DNA from: Saccoglossus kowalevskii
Taxonomy: Eukaryota > Hemichordata > Enteropneusta > Harrimaniidae
DNA length: 49,555 nucleotides
Assembly (NCBI RefSeq): GCF_000003605.2
Contig: NW_003149271.1
Span: 124,037-173,591, forward strand
Direction: 5' to 3'
Shown here piece after piece: positions 1 to 12,528 of the stretch (the first letter of the stretch is position 1; every line of letters begins with the position of its first letter). The translations under genes were made by a program, and so were the position numbers. The notes beneath the pieces were generated by a model. The model made no database searches and was not told where the DNA came from. It worked only from the letters and a program-made list of their open reading frames with translations.

Positions 1-202
1 AACTATCTCAGCCTACAGGCTGCTTGTAATTGTATTTTCTATTCCCTGTGTTATGGTGATATATTTTACACAGAATGTTCACTTACATAGACCTGTATTT
101 GATTACAATTGCTTTTTTCAATTTAGTACTAATATTTAATAAATTGAAATACTTCCTAACGAGAACTAGGTGGTGTGGTCTTTTTTACTTTCTGAATATG
201 AA
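1..202. other. AT-rich non-coding edge
   Basis: No gene or repeat is recognised here. A frame is open on the plus strand from position 75, but its second half is only the translation of the tandem repeat that follows. Confidence 0.5.
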
Positions 203-421
203 TGTCAGAAATTTCTGGCAACCTTGGCCTAGATCACAGATGTCAGAAATTGTTGACAACTTTCGGCCAGAGCGCAGATGTCAGAAATTGTTGACAGCCT
301 TCGGCCAGAGCACAGGTGTCGGGAAATTTTTGACAACCTTCGGCCAGAGTACAGATGTCAGAAATTTTTTTGACAACCTTTGGCCAGAACAAAGATGTCA
401 AAAATTTCTTGCAAACTCCCT
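203..421. repeat. 38-bp minisatellite, about six units
   Basis: Six consecutive units begin with TGTCAGAAAT or a close variant at 203, 241, 279, 317, 356 and 396. The spacing is 38, 38, 38, 39 and 40 bases. The core of each unit reads TTGACAACCTTCGGCCAGAG or near it, followed by CACAGA. The first and last units are the most diverged. The spacing growth comes from extra T residues in the T run after GAAA. Both strands stay open through the array (75-440 plus, 243-443 minus), but a 38-base period changes frame at every unit, so these frames are a by-product of the repeat. Confidence 0.93.
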
Positions 422-2289
422 CACACAAAGACTGCAGTAGCATGATAAGTGGTCTTACAAAATTTGTCAGGAGTTCGGCTTTTGGTGAGCTGTCATTTCA
501 CATAGTTTAATTTTGAATTTTATCTTGGCAAATAATCAAAAATTATAAGGTATGATTACAATATTGTGAAAAAGACACAAAATTATCGTAAATGTATACA
601 AGTTGGGGCACATTTTATGAAAACTGTTTATTATTGCTAAAATGTTGCAAATATGTGAAAGTTCTCAAAATGTTGTTTTTTTCTATTAAAAATAAAGCAA
701 AATGCGCATTTTTCGGAAACTTGAAAATGTTTCTCGGACTGTTATTACAACCAGAGAAACATAATGAAGAGCGGCGACGATGACATTAATTACAATTTAT
801 CTTCCCACGCATCTACGTATACTGAAAACTACTAACGTTTCGAATATACTGTTACGTATATTACATGGCCTACATGTTGTGCAATGTCATTCAATATATC
901 GGTAAATTGATTACGTAATATCTCAATCTGGGGCCTTTTAGAATAGATACATGCACACATCTTAGTTGGAAGCGAAATATGTAGGCGACTTCGACTCATC
1001 TAATTCTATGTCTCTGTCAGTCATGATGTATGTGTGTTTGTTATTGATCTCATCTGGCAGAAACAGAAACAATGTATACAGGGACATACATACATTCTCA
1101 TTTTCATCATTTCCGACTGGAAGTAAATAGAGGACAATTGAGTTCCCTTTATTTCCAGACGACAAAGAAGAATATTTTATATTACTTATTTCTTTGCCCA
1201 TACATTGTATATTGCAACTTTTGTTGATATAACGATTGATAAACAAGATTAATATTTTATTGGGTGATATTTCAGTCATTATTAAGTCAATTTTAATATA
1301 AAACTCAGTGCCAGATAGTATTTTTGCGAGCTAGACTTGTAATATTATTACTTTAATTATTACAGTACTGGGCCCAATTTGCATGTTAAAATGACGAAAG
1401 AATTTCAACTGCATTTGTATAAATTGCTGTTATTTTTAACAGAGGTAAAATGTGTTAAACAGTGTGTTTCAAACATTCTGTGAAAGTTAATAAGAAAGCA
1501 TGCTTTTATATCAATCGATACATCATGTGAAAGTTTAATTATGGTCGAATATGATAGTGAATATGCTGTACCAATAACAACATCGTCTCAATTTTTGTTT
1601 GGCTGTTTGCCTTTATCTGTCAAATGTTACATTTATCGGTAGCATCGCTGTAGCTATTTAGTCGTAGCAAGAAAAAAGAGGCAGATAAAGTCAAACCGAG
1701 ACACGATCGCCAATTCCACAGTGTTGATAAAAGTTCAATTCATAGGTAATTTGTTTTCAATAGTCAGAATAGTAAAAAAATATATAACTAATCTCACCAT
1801 GATAACTTATATTTAGATTGAGGTATTTTATTTTAACCTGGCTGACACTTGACTGTTTATATCTTATCACCGACGAGTAATATAGATTTTCCCATGTATG
1901 GTTAGTATGCATAGAATAACAGTTAAACAACTATGTCTGATAAGAGTAAATAGCTGTGCATGATAGCATGCCAAAGTGCATACCCAGCAAATGGCCATGA
2001 ATGATGATAACACGCGAAGTTCACATGCACTACATGAACTTGTCTATAACACGCCACGTTTATTAGCACTGAATGAATGATGTCTGATTGCACGGAATGT
2101 GAATACACAGTAAATGCCTGTTTCTGATAACACGAAGAGTTCGAATACATATCAGTTGCTAGTTACAGCACAGCTACAATATTACTAGCAGTATACCAGT
2201 AACTCCAGTTTGCAAGTTGAAATATATTTTTATTTCATCATAAACTATAACTGTTGTTTGTGCAACGTATAAAATCATAATGTTTCGTC
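422..2289. other. no gene seen; AT-rich spacer
   Basis: I recognise no gene, RNA or transposon here. Short open frames on both strands (for example 962-1279 minus, 105 codons) show no family signature. The stretch 1950-2150 holds loosely repeated words around ATAACACG and CACGAAGTTC, too irregular to call a tandem repeat. Confidence 0.5.
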
Positions 2290-2672
2290 TTATTATACAT
2301 CTGTCACCGTAACGCCATAAGTTAAAGCGTGCCGTAATGTTGCGTTGTTTTACGGCGTATTTTCATCCTACCATATTAGGAATGATTACGCACGTAAGCG
2401 TCCTCTAATAATGATAACAAACTTGGCTGCCACCGAAGTTTTACCGGACTCCACAATCAAGTTCGTTGATTCTGTTCTAAACATTTTGGATTTCGGCATT
2501 ATCATGGTGTATCCTTGGAAGGAAAAGATGTATAATAATAAGGTTATTACGAGAAGACCTCAAAGTATACACTCAGATAATAGGCCGCGCATCGACTTCC
2601 GCTGCGCGTCTGTCAATATTCCAGCTGTACTGTCTTCGTGCGTACGTTGAGGTATCCTCGTAATAAACTCAT
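2290..2672 (+). repeat. left arm of the long inverted repeat
   Basis: This is the left copy of the 383-bp arm. Besides the outer TTATTATACATC it has an internal inverted copy, GATGTATAATAA, at 2527-2538. The first about 250 bases are therefore bounded by their own 12-bp inverted repeats. After it comes a second unit at about 2543-2666, also with inverted ends. The open frame at 2345-2650 lies wholly inside the arm and is not treated as a gene. Confidence 0.85.
2543..2666. repeat. inner hairpin/MITE-like unit of left arm
   Basis: The ends are inverted repeats of about 24 bases: TTATTACGAG followed by ACCTCAAAGTA on the left, TACGTTGAGGTATCC and CGTAATAA on the right. They enclose a GC-richer centre that contains CCGCGCATCGAC and GCTGCGCGTC. 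The matching unit in the right arm lies at about 4012-4136. The unit may be an older MITE inside the larger arm or a structural part of it. Confidence 0.6.
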
Positions 2673-4005
2673 ATTATTGGTACGTACCAGTATATGCGTT
2701 TACGCAGTTCGTTATTGAATCAAACGAAAACTCACATGTTAAGGCGACTAAACAACGTTTAATTTATCATAATTCATAATCGCTTTTTATATCACATCCA
2801 CATGAAATACCGAATGAAAAAAGGCTTATCCTTAATGATTTGTATGTATACTACATACAATTCTTTTAATTGAAGTCACGAGAACGCCATTAGCGTTGTT
2901 TTTATATTTCACAAAAAATAATTGTAAACCATTCCACATGTCAGTAAATTGCAATACAAATTCTCTTACATATCAAAATATTTGAGACTTATCTCTTAGC
3001 TATTGATATACAGTTTTTATACAATTGATGATGTCTTGTAATACAAAAAGTAAAATAAATGACGCAATACAAAGATAATCATAATATACGAGCAAAGAGA
3101 CATGTGCTGTTATTAATCTACAATGTAATTAACAAATATATCAGTTCTGAATATGTTCTAGTCATTAATTATAATCATTAATCATTACTAAAATTTTGTA
3201 TTCAATACGCACAATCGTACTTGATTGGAATAAGACAAATACGAGACTTAGGCCACATAGATTTGATGAATTGTATACGTTAAAAAATCAAAACAGCTCC
3301 ACAACATTTCTAATGCGTCTCAAACGCAGCACACATGCATATTTGTGAGAAGAGAGTATAAAACACTAGGCGACCACGCTATGTCTCGAGCTGGCTATAT
3401 TTGAATATTTATGAGAAATACTCACATCGCCATTTCGTTATACGGTTAGTAGTTGATACTACTGCCAATTGCACGCCCGCATTAAATCTTGTGTTGACAG
3501 TTCAGTCTGACTCTTGGATTATGAAATGTTCTCTACAGTATAATAGTTTGATACCAGATTATCTAAAGAGCCACTACAAATCACGTGATTATAGATAGAG
3601 TTGAATATGAAGTAACAACACATTTCTACAGATTTCTAAATATGTTCTAGTCGAATAATTTGACTAACATCGTGCTGTCAGCGCAGCAGTATTCCAGTAA
3701 CTGGCTGTGTTTCTCGTATATACGGATGTCAAAGCGAGATAATCGAACAGAGCACAATACAGTATTTAAATGCGGCGATAAACAATATGAAATACAGTTA
3801 ACCAGTAAATGGCATACATTGAGCGGAGCAGAATACAGCCTACCAATACGTAATGCAAATACTATGTATAATGTATAGAGAAATGAGTTTTATTACTTAT
3901 TGTTGCACAACAATTTTCTGACATCACTTCATATTTATTCCTGATCAATCCAATATTTCTCTTGTGATATTAGGGGCCCACGCGAATACTAATTATGTAA
4001 TGTGT

Positions 4006-4388
4006 GATGTTATTTCAAGGATACCTCAAAGTAAGCACGAAGACTGTACAGCGGGAGTATCGACGGATGCGCAGTGGAGGGCGTTGCGACGGCGTAGTGT
4101 CTGAGTGCATACTTTGCGGTATTCTCGTAATAACCTTATTGTTATACATCTTTTCCTTCCAAGGATACATCATGTGAATGCCGAAATCCAAAAATTTCCA
4201 AAAACAGAATCAGTCAAACTCTGGTGGCAGCCATGTTTATTTTTATTATTAGAGGACGCAAACGTGCGTAATCATTCCATATTTGGAATTCGCATTGCAT
4301 ATTATGGTAGAATGAAAATACTCCGTAAAATACCGCAAGATTACGGCACGCTGTAACTTATGGCGTTACGGTGACTGATGTATAATAA
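4006..4388 (-). repeat. right arm of the long inverted repeat
   Basis: This is the inverted copy of 2290-2672. Shared landmarks read on the minus strand are GATTACGCACG, GCGTCCTCTAATAAT, GGCATTCACATGATGTATCC-like and GGAAGGAAAAGATGTATAA. The open frame at 4105-4356 lies inside the arm and is not considered a gene. Confidence 0.85.
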
Positions 4389-5300
4389 TGGACAATATTA
4401 CATTGTACAATTGTGACATGAATTTTGTTTCAATTTAGACCAGTCATTGGTAATTCTGAAACGTTTCAATCCGGGTATTTCAGAATGCCAATATCACTGT
4501 AAGTATGAAGATAACTATCGGTAGCGATTACAATCACAGTGTGATAGCTGTGCACTGCCCCGTGGCTACAACTAACGTAGCTTGCTGGGAATATACACGA
4601 TTAATGGGTAAACATGTATATTGAAATGTACTTGCGTAGAGTGCGGAATATTTGAACATATCACCATGGGAGTTACTGTATGAGAAAACGGTTGAAAACA
4701 CGTTTCTATTTGAACGCTGTCTCAGTTGGTGATCTGAAATTTTATGAAACAAATCTCGTAGCGGTTAGTTGTTATAGTCATTGAAACATGCATGTTGTCC
4801 CCATTAGTGCCGTATTCTGTGATGTATACTTCCGATGTGTGTTAGGCAGCTCATTTGCGTAACTAATAAAGCAACGAAACCGGTTCATATTGGATGCAAT
4901 TCGATATTGTTTGTCGCTGCTTCTCACCGTGTCTCGCGTTGTCACGTTATTGACTAAAATTGTAGTTCGCTTCCCTTCCTGTCGCATTACGCAGTTGAAG
5001 GGATCAAATGATAATACCATATCCCGATGGTGATAAGGGTAGAAGTTAATCCGAAAGATCATGTGACACTAGAGAACGTATATATTTTTCCATAAAGTGT
5101 CATATTGCGTTATGATAGTATCCGAAATTATCAGAAAGCGAAGCGCAGAAATTTGAGATTTGTTTGTGTATGAGTCGGTTGTTTGAACACTGTTAATTTC
5201 GGAATTCGTATCGTTTAGACGAAAAGTTCAAATTGTGAAATCCACGGGTAGAGCCACGCTGTCATAAATGCATAATATTGTAGAACTTCAGAGGTTTTTT
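4389..5300. other. no gene seen
   Basis: Two short minus-strand frames (4534-4752 and 4778-5062) are open, but neither resembles a known family and neither has convincing splice sites. No repeat is evident. Confidence 0.5.
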
Positions 5301-5404
5301 GTAATACGCCACGGTTGTTATGGTTTCATGTAATACGCCACAGTTGTTATGGTTTCATGTAATACACCATAGTTGTTATGGTTTCATGTAATACGCCACA
5401 GCTA
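5301..5404. repeat. 29-bp minisatellite, 3.6 units
   Basis: Units start at 5301, 5330, 5359 and 5388 (the last one partial). Each begins GTAATACGCCAC (or GTAATACACCAT in the third unit), continues GTTGTTATGG, and ends TTTCAT. The first three are almost identical, so the array is probably recent. Confidence 0.95.
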
Positions 5405-8400
5405 TGACGTTTAACGTGTGTTGTTGTTTTCAGTACACTTTATTTCAGTGTAAATGAATCATATAATAAAGCGTTTGTAACAGATGACAAACATGACAAA
5501 AACACTCGTGTCAGTAGCAACAAATGTGAATGGCACATTTTGTTTAAGTGCAGTATATATTACACTAGACACAATTACTAGACAATCCTCAAAACAACAA
5601 TAAATGAAATTCTATCACGAAACCTGTTATAATGGTACATAGCCAACTGTGAAATAGCTGAATATACGCAGCGTAATCGAATCGCGTTATTCTGCAGACA
5701 GTGCATCCCAACGAACGCAGTCACGAGGGCGGTGTTTGTTGTTCAAAACATGGACAGGAAATATCGAGCAATTGCGACGTCACGTATGTGTATGCTTTTT
5801 GTGGTATCAAAAAATCTTATTCAATCATTTTCATAACGTTTGGAAATATTGCTCATTTGTTTTTTTGTGCATGACAGCCAACGAATTGATACACTGTTGT
5901 CCGTTACAGTCTATGTCCATACCTCTATGTGCAGATTCCGCAAAGTATGATCGACGTGAAGATGGGATACACTTGTGTTCGTTATAACGCTAGCAATGCG
6001 CACATATTAAAAGGTTTTGCATTTCATTTTCAACATGTTTTCTACGGTACACAAGGCATGGTTTCTACAATTTTTACGGAAGCACGTAAGAGTTACTAAT
6101 GAAGTTTTTCCAGACGATTTCATTTTCGAATTCTTTTCCGGTACGACAGTTGAGTTTAATGATGTTGTCGACCTATGCATTAGTCGTTTCGGGTTGTGCA
6201 TTACGGTGGTATTGTTTGATTTGTGCCAGCGAGCACAATCGCAAATGCACCACGAAATCGAGCAATGATCTCTAAGTGAGTTAAATTCGATGTTGAATTA
6301 GGTATGATCTCAACAAGCTCAACCAATCAACAATATACGCAATAACGCACGAATCCAATCTTGTATCGTGTAAGTTATATTCAGGCTTTAACAATTCAAG
6401 TCTAATTTTGGTGTATTTATTGGATGCGGAATACATATAATTACTTCAGTTTATTTGGGCTTGGCGGGATTCCCCATGGCGGAATAAATAATGGACGAAC
6501 CTCTTGTGGGCTGTACTTCCTATAGGCTTTCTGAAAATGTGATTACTACTATTACATATGAAGATTAATATTTCCACCTGTATATCGATCATCCTTTGAG
6601 ATCGCCCGAAGGATGGATTTGCCGATGCCGTCTCCGGAGAACGGAACCTTTAATAATATATGTTCGCGTGAATGTTAGCGAGTGCTTTAGCTTAGCTTCT
6701 ATTCAAACGCAAAAACAAATTTTCTACTGAATTCTCTAGCAATAGAGTATACATCCCATTACTTACTCCTCGCTGACATTATGTTGTGCAAGCAAAAGTT
6801 AGGTTTATCTCACAGTAAGCCTCGCCTATTTTCTACGTCACATCCGCCTTATGCGTCTACATCATCAGAACACACGGCACTGCAATGCTGCTTGTTAGCG
6901 GTTTAATTATAACACTGCGTGGTACATGCCATCAGCAGATGACATTATTTTCTACTTATCTAGCCGTTTCAATCATCACCGCGGAGATTCTTAATAAAGT
7001 ATTCGGTGAACTTAACGTTGTAAGCAGCACATTAGCCCGAGGAAGACGTATTATTTCAGTCATTAAGGTTGGAGGTTACGGGATCTTCAACGTGTTGTGC
7101 GAAACGCCTGATATAGCCAGACACGTGTAGCAGATATATCGATGAGTGATAGACTACAAAATCTATTCATCGACAATACATAGAGTATATGAAATCGTGA
7201 ATTGTACACAATTAAAACCACGTGTGGCCTTCTCGAGTTCACCGAATTGAATATAGTGCCAAGTACATGTACATTTAGTGGAATGTGACTAATAAATAAA
7301 ATAATAATGTAAATAGTTTCTGAAAAAAAAGAAATGCATGTGATGCATATGTGTATGGAGTCGTTTAACCTTTTGATTTCCTGAGGTGTTTTATTGAAAC
7401 GACTGAGATAGTCAATAGCCGGATTGTCTAGGTGGTCGCCTGTGTTTGAAACAAACACTGTTCTTATTCAGAAATGTATGTAGAATCATGTAATTTTCAA
7501 GATACGCCAAGTTTCATTCGTAATATAAATTCTGGAATATACTATGTTTAAATGTAATAAAATTATTAAATGAAACCTTATTCAATACAAGCACTATGGA
7601 CTGAGACTTTATTGACTACAGCAGGTTGATATAATTTCGTCTGACAACATATAGTGTGATTGATTTGAGAAATGATTTGGAACAGATCAAACTCACATAA
7701 AGAAATGATGTTTACTTTCATTATGCCCTGTCAGATTTGCCAATTAAAATTATATACGACATGCTGTGTTTGTTGTTTGCCAACTCCATCTATTTTGCAA
7801 ACTACTGAGATGGCAGATGGGAGCAGACATCGTTATGCATATGTATACTGAAATAGCCATTACATTTTTGACAGGCTCATATGTTCCACTTACGATCCAG
7901 TTGTTATGAAATATTTTGTCATGCCGGGTTTGAGTAAACTTAAGGTATAGATGCAGGTTCGTGGGCATTTGGGAGTGAAATTTATTTTTTCTTTTGCTTT
8001 TTATTATTCAAACAGTCTTGGCTATAGACTGTTGAAATTTTGTACATTTGTAAATAGTGGAACATACTCAAAACACGATTTTAAAATATAGATAACAGGT
8101 GCAAACATTCTCTCTTTTGAATACTTAGCAAGATTTAGCAAGGCTGTACATAAATAATAAAAAAGAAACATGGTGAAAAAAAGAAATAACGGGATCTCCA
8201 TATTATGCACTATATTTAACTTTTAACAAAACGATAATACATTTAAATTTGGAACAGTTACAGCCATTTTAATTATGAGCATTAGCAAACTTCTTACTGA
8301 GTGAATTGTTATGCAAATTAGCAATTATCTCAGCTTCATTTTAGTGCAACACCCGGAACTTAAAAAAAAAAATAGCTCCGCCCTGTAAAATTGAGAACTG

Positions 8401-11400
8401 GAAGACTGTTTTCAAGACGGAACTTTCTTCATAGTAAACAGATGTACCCATATACCAATTTTGACAGGAAACAGAAGCATGGTTTAGAAAATAATTTTTT
8501 TTGAATCACTTTTGACAAAAAAAAGCACATGTTTGTGCATATTTCAAACTACAGTGTCCATAGAAAAAAAATACTAAAATACAAAAAAAAAAATTTAATT
8601 CATATAATAAGCTTTCCGAAAATATATGGTTTTGTGGACAAGGGAGGTCATCTTGGTTAACTAATTAAAATACCTGTCAGGTAAACTGCATCTCTACCTT
8701 AAATGACCGTTAACACAAGTACCATGTCTTGATCAGTGGTGGCCACGTCCTGTTTTAGTTGCCGATTCACACTGGGTCACTCCCACGTTTCAGCTAAATT
8801 CAGCTATATCACGTCGTAGATACTACATTAATAACCATCGCATTCCTGGTTTTGATGGCATTCTGCTCACTCAATATGAGTATTGCTTCACTCACCTCAC
8901 ATACACTCTATGGCAGCAATATGTTATTTTACTACTATGTAGTTAAAAGTATTTTGTTATTTTTCAAAGGGTATTACATATTAGGACATAAACGAACAAC
9001 TCCCGATCATTAACACTAAATTGTAAATTGTAACGAATTGTTATTCTCTCAAACCGCATCCAGTTAATTGAAATTACATAACTTTAGGTTACAATGTATT
9101 ATATTTGTTGTCGCTGTTTACTTTTGATACAAAACATGTCATGATTTGAAATGTGCCATGTTTTGATGTTCACAAAGCCAAACCGAACAAGCCTGTGTAC
9201 ATCAGGTTTAACAATGGTTGACCACAGGAATAAATTATGGATTTCACATCAATTGTCATCTTAAACATGCTGTCTGAAATATTGCTTCTTTTACTTTTAC
9301 CCGCATAATTCCCTTATATATTCCCTCATATTTAGTAGTGCACTTTGTTCCTGGGGGTATTTTGTTGTACATATCACACATGATGAATGCTCATCTCAAC
9401 ACGTTGTTGACAGCCTCCAACTCAGATTATTGTCTTAAATATACATGTTGCCTCACTCCAAATAACCATGGATGGTATAAGGTTATTATTGAAAGATGCA
9501 GACCTCGCAATCAGTTATCAATGTGATGATTCAGATGGGAAATAAGACTATATGTTGCGTCATTATTCATTGAACAAGCTTGTAAACCGAGCTACACGAG
9601 CTCGTATTCTTTTGTGGCAACACCTTTGTTAGTCTTCTGTAGTAATATAAAAGTACTAGCAATTATGGTGTCGCATCTGCTATCTAGAATGTTCCTAGCA
9701 TATTCATCTCTGTGAGACGTAGGTTCTCGAAAAGTCTGGATTATCAATAACACAATCACACTATTCTACGCTTATTGTGCGACTACGTAAGCATCTGTTG
9801 GAGATTAACTCAATATATTTTAGATTCCCTCGGCTAGAACACGTAGACATGCCAATAAATCAATGATAAATTGGTAGTCTTGGGACCATGTTTCAAGGAC
9901 ACAGAATGTAGTTTAATTGCTCATTACGTGTGAGCTAATCTTTTAATCCACTGTAAAGTGGCGTAATATTCAGAATTTTACGAGGTATAAAGTAAACGTC
10001 ATAAATTCTATTTCTCGCTGTACTAATAATAAGGAAAATTGATCAGATATATAAGGTAATTGCTATTTTAGTAATTTCTGAATTATGGACACCATGAATC
10101 ATCCAAATTCACTGTGATAGTTTTTTGATAGCATCATCTGACTCTGATCACAGTTAGTATACACTTACGTTATTGTGTGTATATAGCTAACTTGTAACCC
10201 TGAAATCTCCATATATAACAACTAAGGCAATAACACTGTTGAGAATAGACGAGTATATAATATATATTTGAAGTGTGGGTACTTATACTAAATATGCTTA
10301 TGTATCCAGTGTTTGTTCTCACTTACTCTGTTTTTTACAAATTGATACTCGCACCTGGAACGATCGGCACATCGTGAGAATGAGTACTACCTCGATTTCA
10401 AATCTCCGATGGATTATACACGGTTTAGAGAATGCCGTTATTGTGAGATTTCACTTAGGCAACATAAATTGATACTTCACGCTCGCACTATCCCGTCTGT
10501 CACTGTAGAGTTTTGCATCTCTTTCATTGAAATTAGTTCACATCCCATCAATGTGTGAAATGATATGACCCGTGAAGTTTCTTTTCAGGCTACGTTACCC
10601 GCGGATGTTTGTTGTATAGTCCCGAGGCGCTGAATAAAGTATCTTATTAATATTCAAAATGTCTAGATATTGTTGTTATTTGTTAGTTGTTCGAGTAATG
10701 AAAAGAAACATCTACATTTGCAATCAGGAATGCACCAGGAGTTTTGTAGTATAGGAACTATTATAGCTAATGGCCCGGGCGTGTTTATGATTGGAAACAC
10801 AAAAGCTGTGGTCAGAATTTTACGAATCCGCCCTGGCTTTTATCGGTTCTATGTGATTTGTACTAGAGGACTGCAATCTACATATGATCGTTTCAGTTAC
10901 CAGTCAAATTTGTGCAAAAAATGTACTTCTGTCACATGACCAAGAGCGGTAACAGAATGATCAATTGCCATCTTAGGCGTGAGACTAGTAGCGATAATTT
11001 TATAAACAATTATTACGAATGCAGATCTTACTATATTTCCCACAACACTCTTCGATGACTTTAAATATGAACGCCGGTAGTGTCCCTTGTATCAAGTATC
11101 ATGACAACACATAAATCAAAATGAACACACACTTAGTCGCAACTGCTACGTGAAATTATCGCGATTTCAGCAATCGTGGGGACAACATTTTGCGAAGGTT
11201 ACTGACTTGCAAAATTCCTTAAATATTTGTCACTGGCAGAATTAGTGTAATTTACAATACATCATGATTCGAATCGGATACGTGTAAGAAACCCCACGGG
11301 ACAGAGGGGTGTTATGAGGGCGTAGCAACTTTGACTAGAAAGGCTCCTTTAATTCAAAGTGATGTACTAGATAAGCTCAGCATATGTTTTCCGTCTAAAA

Positions 11401-12395
11401 TCATCCTCTACTTCCCACCACGATTGATACTGAGCACTCAGAAGCCAAATGACCAAAGCTGCTTTACGATTTGACTGCTTAAAATGTCTCCACCCTTTCA
11501 ACGAGACATTAAATCTTTCAGGCCAGCTGTTTTAAAGTTTAGAGTGTCCAGTAGATGCTTTTATCTTCATAGATGTTATCTTCATTTCGAGCATATTTCC
11601 ACTCATTGTGTACATTAACATATTCGTGCGATTTCAACTTTGTTTACGTACATTGAGTGTCGACATGGCGTTTACTCATTGTGATTATTTTGCAACGTCG
11701 AACACAATAAAGCTCAATGCAAAATTACAATATATTTATTTATTTATTTTATGTATTGACGCTACACTAAACAGTACAATAGACCAACAGTGTTCATAAT
11801 AAAATAAATGAATTAATAAAGTTTATATTATAATAAACGGGTTCAATAATTGAATTTGTTTACATTTATTCATTAATATATAAAGTTCTGAGGAAAATTT
11901 TTTCTATAAACATTCCCCCGTTAATTTGAAATATATAGGATTGTCTGCACTCCATCATAGCATGATCATAGTGTGCTTCATCACCAACTTTCTTTTACAA
12001 GGCACATAATTTACCTGTATGTTAGTTACGTAGAATGCCATGGTAACGTCACTAGTTCACTAATTTATATATTTTAGTTTGGTTTCAGAGTATCATCCTT
12101 ATTTACATTATAATTACGTCTCAAATGCCACTGCAATATAATGAGACACTGACACTGTCAAATAAGTGATATACTGATTCGATTTACGTAAAAACAATAA
12201 CATCGCTGATTTATTAACTAATATTTTAATTTCAAATTTAAATACTGTTGTCAGTACTTTGTCGACAAATTAAAAACTCTCTGATATTTTATCATTTGTC
12301 GAAAATGAAGACTTTAGTTTTGTAATAACTGCACAGATCATCCATCATCTACAATGGTTGTAGCCTGTTTAGAATGGTTTTCTTTCGATTTGACC
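5405..12395. other. 7 kb without a recognisable gene
   Basis: I see no gene family in this stretch. Short frames at 5736-6268, 6826-7130 (plus, hydrophobic) and 7087-7458 (minus) are open, but they lack a family signature, a consensus exon structure or a plausible start. GC-richer patches lie near 6590-6650. Interrupted A runs between about 8360 and 8600 may be part of an old decayed transposon, but no ends can be defined. If the receptor at 14.7 kb has downstream exons inside the window they should be in this stretch or on either side of it; none was recognised by eye. Confidence 0.45.

Positions 12396-12528
<133 letters not shown>

Larger units (their letters stand above)
2290..4388. mobile_element. 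2.1-kb element with 383-bp terminal inverted repeats
   Basis: The two ends are inverted copies of each other: 2290-2672 matches the reverse complement of 4006-4388. The outermost 12 bases are TTATTATACATC on the left and GATGTATAATAA on the right, and similarity stops sharply outside them. Both arms also carry CACCGTAACGCCATAAGTTA and, further in, the GGTATCC...CGTAATAA block in opposite orientation. The arms have diverged by scattered substitutions and small indels. The 1,333-base centre has no recognisable transposase. This fits a non-autonomous DNA transposon with long terminal repeats or a foldback element. Two MITE copies inserted head to head is the alternative. A flanking target duplication is not certain; TA is possible if the true ends lie two bases further in. 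Confidence 0.85.

Noticed and set aside
75-440. 121-codon plus-strand frame at the left edge
   Set aside because: Its second half is the 38-bp tandem repeat, whose period is not a multiple of three; no family signature.
2345-2650. 101-codon plus-strand frame
   Set aside because: It lies entirely within the left arm of the long inverted repeat; the right arm shows the corresponding region without a conserved frame.
6007-6268. Overlapping open frames on both strands
   Set aside because: Considered as a decayed transposase, but no catalytic motif or terminal repeats were found.
7370-7439. Exon-like minus-strand block with a pyrimidine-rich acceptor
   Set aside because: The peptide (GDHLDNPAIDYLSRFNKTPQ) looks coding-like, but the donor GTTAAA is weak and no family is recognised.
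10330-10460. Minus-strand open block ending at GTAAGT in phase 1
   Set aside because: The peptide has no similarity to receptor guanylate cyclase sequence; the donor alone is not enough.
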